A stretch of DNA of 64,000 bases from Stictocephala bisonia (Eukaryota > Arthropoda > Insecta > Hemiptera > Membracidae), in contig JAQJVL010000047.1 of NCBI GenBank assembly GCA_035578905.1, positions 1,810,111-1,874,110 on the forward strand, written 5' to 3'. The translations under genes were made by a program, and so were the position numbers. Position 1 is the stretch's first letter; each line of letters begins with the position of its first letter. Under the pieces are notes generated by a model. That model did no database searches. It saw only the letters and a list, made by a program, of their open reading frames with translations, and was not told the DNA's origin. Positions 59,741 to 64,000 of the stretch are shown here, piece after piece.

Positions 59741-62460
59741 GGCCACTTCAAACTGACCTTAATTGTTTACCGTTAGAAAAAAAAATTAAAAGTGATTGGT
59801 GACCACTAACGCATGGTAAAGTAATACATTTTTATCCTTCCAGTACGTAAAAGTCAATTATTAATCATCAGTATACATAAATGTATTGCCGGCTAAGCAT
59901 TTCCTACAAATACGTAATCTTGTAGTACTGCAGTGTTTGCTAGTCAGAAGCATATTTGTATGTAGATTGTCTGGTACTACGTAGATATCTCCACCAGATG
60001 AGATTAAAGCGTTCACGACGGATTTAATAAGGTTAATTTAACTAATTACATAAGGTACGCAAATATCATATAATTATTGAAATTAAATCTTAACAATTTA
60101 TTTACCCACCCAGGCAAAATCTGAACGATTAGATAATATGCTATTACTCTTCCCACTAAGATTTTAATCTTTCCTAGAATTTGTTTTAAAGACCAATTTT
60201 AATGCAAACCCGTTGTACCATTTAACATTATGAAATGGCCTAATGGTAATTATTTTAAATGAAGTCATGCTTTAGTAAGTAAAATACCAAACAAATAGTT
60301 ATTTGACTGAAATAGGTACCTAGTTTCAAACCACTAAATATGTAACATTCAAAATATTCAAAAAACAAGTAGATCTTTTCTCTTAAATGACATATTTAAA
60401 TGTTACAGTAGGTGGATTGTCTGGTTTGTTTAATAAATAATTTAAATTAATAAAAAAAGAATGTGTTATTGTTAAAAAAATACTTAATACTTATTTACAC
60501 TTAAAAATAGACTTATTAAATTACTTTTTGTAAACATAATATTACGTCTTGTCTTTACAAACTCAATGCATAATTTATATTCCAGAGCTTGATTTCGTTC
60601 TTAAGTGAGTAGTTGTATTCATATTCAAAAACATTCTGGCTTCATTTAGATTCTGACATTTCTTTTATAATAAAGTTTGTTGTGATTATGCTAAACTAGA
60701 ACAGACTCAAGAACTCAAAGAACAGAATAAATTAGAACTTGTCAAAGTATCAAAACACTTGTGGTAAGCCACAGATCATTCATATACATAGCCTTCTTTT
60801 CATAAATTCCTATAATATTTATGAAATAGACAATTCCACATAAATATTTATTAAACAACTTGTCAAATATAATCATATACTTTAACCTGTTTCCTTTGCG
60901 TGGTTCTTCAAAATGTTAAAATTACATATTGAGAGTCAAATCATGTATTTATGAGAACCGATTATTTAAAAACAAAAGTGACATGGAATTTGTGCCACTA
61001 TTTTGTGCATTATTCGCTGATTATAATTGTAATGTAATATTTTCTATTTAATACCTTTGAATGTATATATCACCATTCCGTCACCTCTATATGACCTCTC
61101 GACCGTTCACAGTTTCCTAAACAGACATCTCAGAGTCACCACCCAACATACTTCTAGGCGGACCTCACATACCTGTAGACAGAACTCACTCACACAACAC
61201 TTCTTGACAGACCCTACGAACTTCCCTATATAGTTCTTGGTAACTACCCACAATCCAACTTTCCTCTAGATAGGCCCACCCGCCCACTAAACATACCTCT
61301 TGATGTCACCACCACCACTCAACATTATATAATTCACAATACCGTGAACAATCAGGATAATATTTTTGGATACAACTTGTTAAATCTTTAAAATTGCGTA
61401 AACAATTTATCAATATATACGTAGTGGAACCAACCCGACGAGGGTTTCGTTAAATTAACATAAGTGGATGGTTATCATATTGTAAGATAAAATATGTGGA
61501 TCACTTCAATACAAATTGTTGTAGGAAAGTCAATTTATTTGAACTTAATAATTTAATCAATACATGCCTCAATAGTAACGTGCACTCACTGCTGGCAGGT
61601 AAGTTCCCCTTATTCACATTCCTTCAGGTTTTTCATTTCCCTCTACCGCAATTCCTGAGACCTAACCATACATTCCTCACGTATTGATTTACTAACGAAC
61701 CAGCTGTTAAGAATACAAAACTAACCTTTATTTTTTTAAATTTCATAACAAAATACTAAGTAACTAACAAAATAAATTCAGAATAAAAATACTTTAAAAT
61801 ATTAGTTTTTTATGCATAGAACTCGGTCTGGCCAGTTTTAGTTTGATGTAATGTTTGATAAACATATTTTCTACAGTAAATAATACTTTAGTAATGAATC
61901 AATGGATAATATATTTTAATGTTCTAGTACGTTTATTGCCTATCAAATAAATGATAATGTATTACAATTTGCATGGAAATATGGATGATAGTTTATTTGG
62001 AAACAAATTACTAGTAGCTGATAGGTTTTATCAAATACTTCCACCTTTTTATGTAAATATAGTTTTCACATTTGAACAGATATTAACTTAACATCTATAT
62101 TGAATTAACATTACAAAGTGATAATCAGTTATTGCATTGAAACCCCTGATCTATAGTTAGTTCACTCACAAATTTATATGTATTCATATAACCTAGATAA
62201 TACATAATAATTTTTTTTTCATTGCACGAGAATATTATTGTTAGTAAACTAATTTGGTTTTGAATCCGTAATTCATAACACAGCTCTAAAAAATATTGAG
62301 AAAAGAACACTTTTTTATTAAGTCCAACAGAAAATCGTTCTTATGGGAAGTCCACGAAAGATCTAAAAAGGTTGGTAAAAACCTAAGACCATTTATTTAA
62401 AATGCCACAAAAAGTCATATAAAAATAAATGATAATATATTTTTATATGACTTATTATTA
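59739..62460. other. Unassigned DNA with a C-rich stretch
   Basis: It is mostly AT-rich. Bases 61070-61320 are unusually C-rich (cacctctatatgacctctcg, agtcaccacccaacatact) with irregular 30-35-base quasi-repeats, perhaps an old minisatellite. The frame 61496-61687 has no recognised content. Confidence 0.4.
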
Positions 62461-62464
62461 ATAT

Positions 62465-62632
62465 CACTGTGCTTGTATGGTTGGGCGGGTGGGTCAGTAA
62501 CACTGTGCCTGTATGAGTGGGCAGGTAGGTCAGTACCACTGTGCTTGTATGGGTGGGCGGGTGGGTCAGTAACACTGTGCCTGTATGGGTGGGCAGATGG
62601 GTCAGTACCACTGTGCTTGTATGGGTAGATGC
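62465..62632 (-). repeat. 36-bp minisatellite, locus 5 (inverted variant)
   Basis: About 4.5 units of gtgggtcagtaacactgtgc ctgtatgggtgggcgg, the reverse orientation of the 53-kb locus. A gtaacactgtgcctg form alternates with a gtaccactgtgcttg form. Confidence 0.93.
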
Positions 62633-62844
62633 AACATATTATTGTTGCAAGAGATACGCTAAACCGATAAGTTGATATGTTTAAATTAATTTTCCACTAA
62701 GGGGGAAATGGGTGGAAAATTCGCAGTTACTGACATGAATGAAAAAGACTTGAATTGCTTTATAAAATTAATAGCTGGTGCTGTAAAATGTTATAATATC
62801 TAAAAGTCAAATGAAGGAATGAACTATGAGTTGGGCGAGCCTGT

Positions 62845-62925
62845 GGCTGCGTGATCTAACGGGTCAAGACTGTAAACCTGACTCAGGGAAAGCACAGGAT
62901 CCAATACTGGCTTTGACAAGCCATG
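62845..62925 (+). mobile_element. Possible tRNA-like SINE remnant
   Basis: The reading gcctgtggctgcgtgatcta acgggtcaagactgtaaacc and gcacaggatccaatactgg resembles a degraded tRNA (A-box-like tggctgcgtga, anticodon-arm-like region, weak B-box). No second copy was found in the window. Confidence 0.35.
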
Positions 62926-63255
62926 CTTATCAGTAATATTCAACTTGTACTGTACTGGTTCTCTCTCTTGCTATGTGTGAAAACGTTCCCCAGACAGATC
63001 AATGTTGTATTGGAATTGAGAAAAGTTTAAAAATGAGATCGACCTCTCCTTAAAAAATGGGACTTTCTTAAAATAGATATATGAGTAAACATATCCACCC
63101 ATAAATCAAGTAAAAAAGCAATGTCAATATACTTTCTGTCGACTGAGGTAAAGCAACAATTCCTTTAAAGCAGCATAATTAAACAACAGCGGGAACTGTC
63201 TTTACTCTCTTTTTCTCTGACATTACTCTGACTGGTATGTTATATTTGTTTTGGT

Positions 63256-63783
63256 TCTACCGAGATCAACTTAGAGGAAAACACTGGTTACACAATGTAC
63301 TTGCAGAAGCCTGTTGATTCAGTGTCATGGATATGTTAGTTCTGCTCTTTGGTCGTCAGGCGTATTTACTGAAATCTTTGGCCTATTGTCCTCCTGTCAA
63401 GTAGTACTGAATTAATGCCACATTAAAGACTGTTTCTACCGAGATCAACTTAGAGGGAAACACTGGTTACACAATGTACTTGCAGAAGCCTGTTGATTCA
63501 GTGTCATGGATATGTTAGTTCTGCTCTTTGGTCGTCAGGCGTATTTACTGAAATCTTTGGCCTATTGTCCTCCTGTCAAGTAGTACTGAATTAATGCCAC
63601 ATTAAAGACTGTTTCTACCGAGATCAACTTAGAGGGAAACACTGGTTACACAATGTACTTGCGGAAGCCTGTTGATTCAGTGTCGTGGATATGTTAGTTT
63701 TGCTCTTTGCTTGTCAGTCGTATTTACTGAAAGCCTTAGTCAAGTACTACTGAATGAATCCCACATTAAAGAATGTTTCTGTA
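63256..63783 (+). repeat. 179-bp tandem triplication
   Basis: The landmark tctaccgagatc occurs at 63256, 63435 and 63614, a period of 179 bp. The first two copies are nearly identical. The third has substitutions and lacks about 20 bp (the gcctattgtcctcctg region). A partial fourth start (tttctgtagg) follows at about 63774. Confidence 0.95.
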
Positions 63784-64000
63784 GGTTTACGCAGTAGTAT
63801 CGAATATTAGTGTTGTTAACTTCATTGTTCAACATATTTTGAAATCAGCAAGATACAAAATAGTACTTTATAAAGTTTTTAACAAATATCATCTGTTGTG
63901 TTTTACGTGACTACCCTCTTGTAAAACTGTCTAACAAACTTCATTAATGCCATAAACTATCAACATATTTACAGTCTAATTACCAGTTAATTTCCTTTAA

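Overview
The window is AT-rich, repeat-dominated animal DNA. It looks like an arthropod, probably an insect. A hemipteran is plausible from the style of the LINE, SINE and minisatellite families, but nothing in the sequence proves the taxon. I found no convincing host gene: no splice-supported exon series, no rRNA and no intact tRNA. All recognisable coding sequence belongs to transposable elements, mostly non-LTR retrotransposons (LINEs), and almost all of it is broken by frameshifts, stops or truncation.

The most interesting locus is the minus-strand LINE at about 1-3656, which is cut by the window edge. Read 5'->3' on the minus strand, it carries a Ulp1/SENP-like cysteine protease, an SGNH hydrolase, a macrodomain resembling TARG1/OARD1 (an ADP-ribosyl-glutamate hydrolase), an APE-type endonuclease and the linker leading into a reverse transcriptase. 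These appear to form one polyprotein that is now frameshifted. SGNH/esterase domains are known from LINE ORF1 proteins. A deSUMOylase/deneddylase-like protease plus an ADP-ribosyl eraser in the same element is, to my knowledge, not a described combination. The key residues of both enzymes are still readable.

Layout: 4.48-5.79 kb and 9.59-10.61 kb are two halves of one 133-bp satellite, split by a LINE (5791-9587) with a 6-bp target-site duplication. From 10.6 to 14.2 kb there is unfeatured AT-rich DNA, then a foldback made of two inverted Penelope-like tails (14.22-14.72 kb). From 15.09 to 23.58 kb there is a complex block. A 390-bp unique segment (A) plus a 143/154-bp repeat (T) occurs at both ends in inverted orientation, flanking a 99-bp satellite of about 38 copies that is itself interrupted by a 5'-truncated LINE. 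A near-perfect ~230-bp-arm palindrome lies at 23.77-24.24 kb and a 27-bp minisatellite at 24.50-24.94 kb. From 29.8 to 32.4 kb there are 36-bp minisatellite arrays in both orientations and a 117-bp array. From 32.65 to 33.36 kb there is a Penelope-like GIY-YIG fragment. A 38-bp hairpin-containing array lies at 34.54-35.12 kb. From 36.5 to 43.4 kb there are a fossil LINE RT, a compound (GT)n(GA)n tract, a tandemly repeated helix-turn-helix fragment, a Helitron-like insertion and a LINE-type ORF1 with a PHD finger but no ORF2. From 44 to 64 kb there are tRNA-derived SINE-like repeats, a highly homogeneous 60-bp array of 25 copies, more 36-bp minisatellites, a 113-bp array, a (CT)n tract and a 179-bp triplication.

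Nothing here forms a host pathway. The window is a record of retrotransposition into tandem arrays and of satellite expansion. By my coordinates about 15 kb of the 64 kb is tandem repeat. Several repeat units are multiples of 3 (27, 36, 60, 99, 117 bp), and this creates long open reading frames with no coding meaning.
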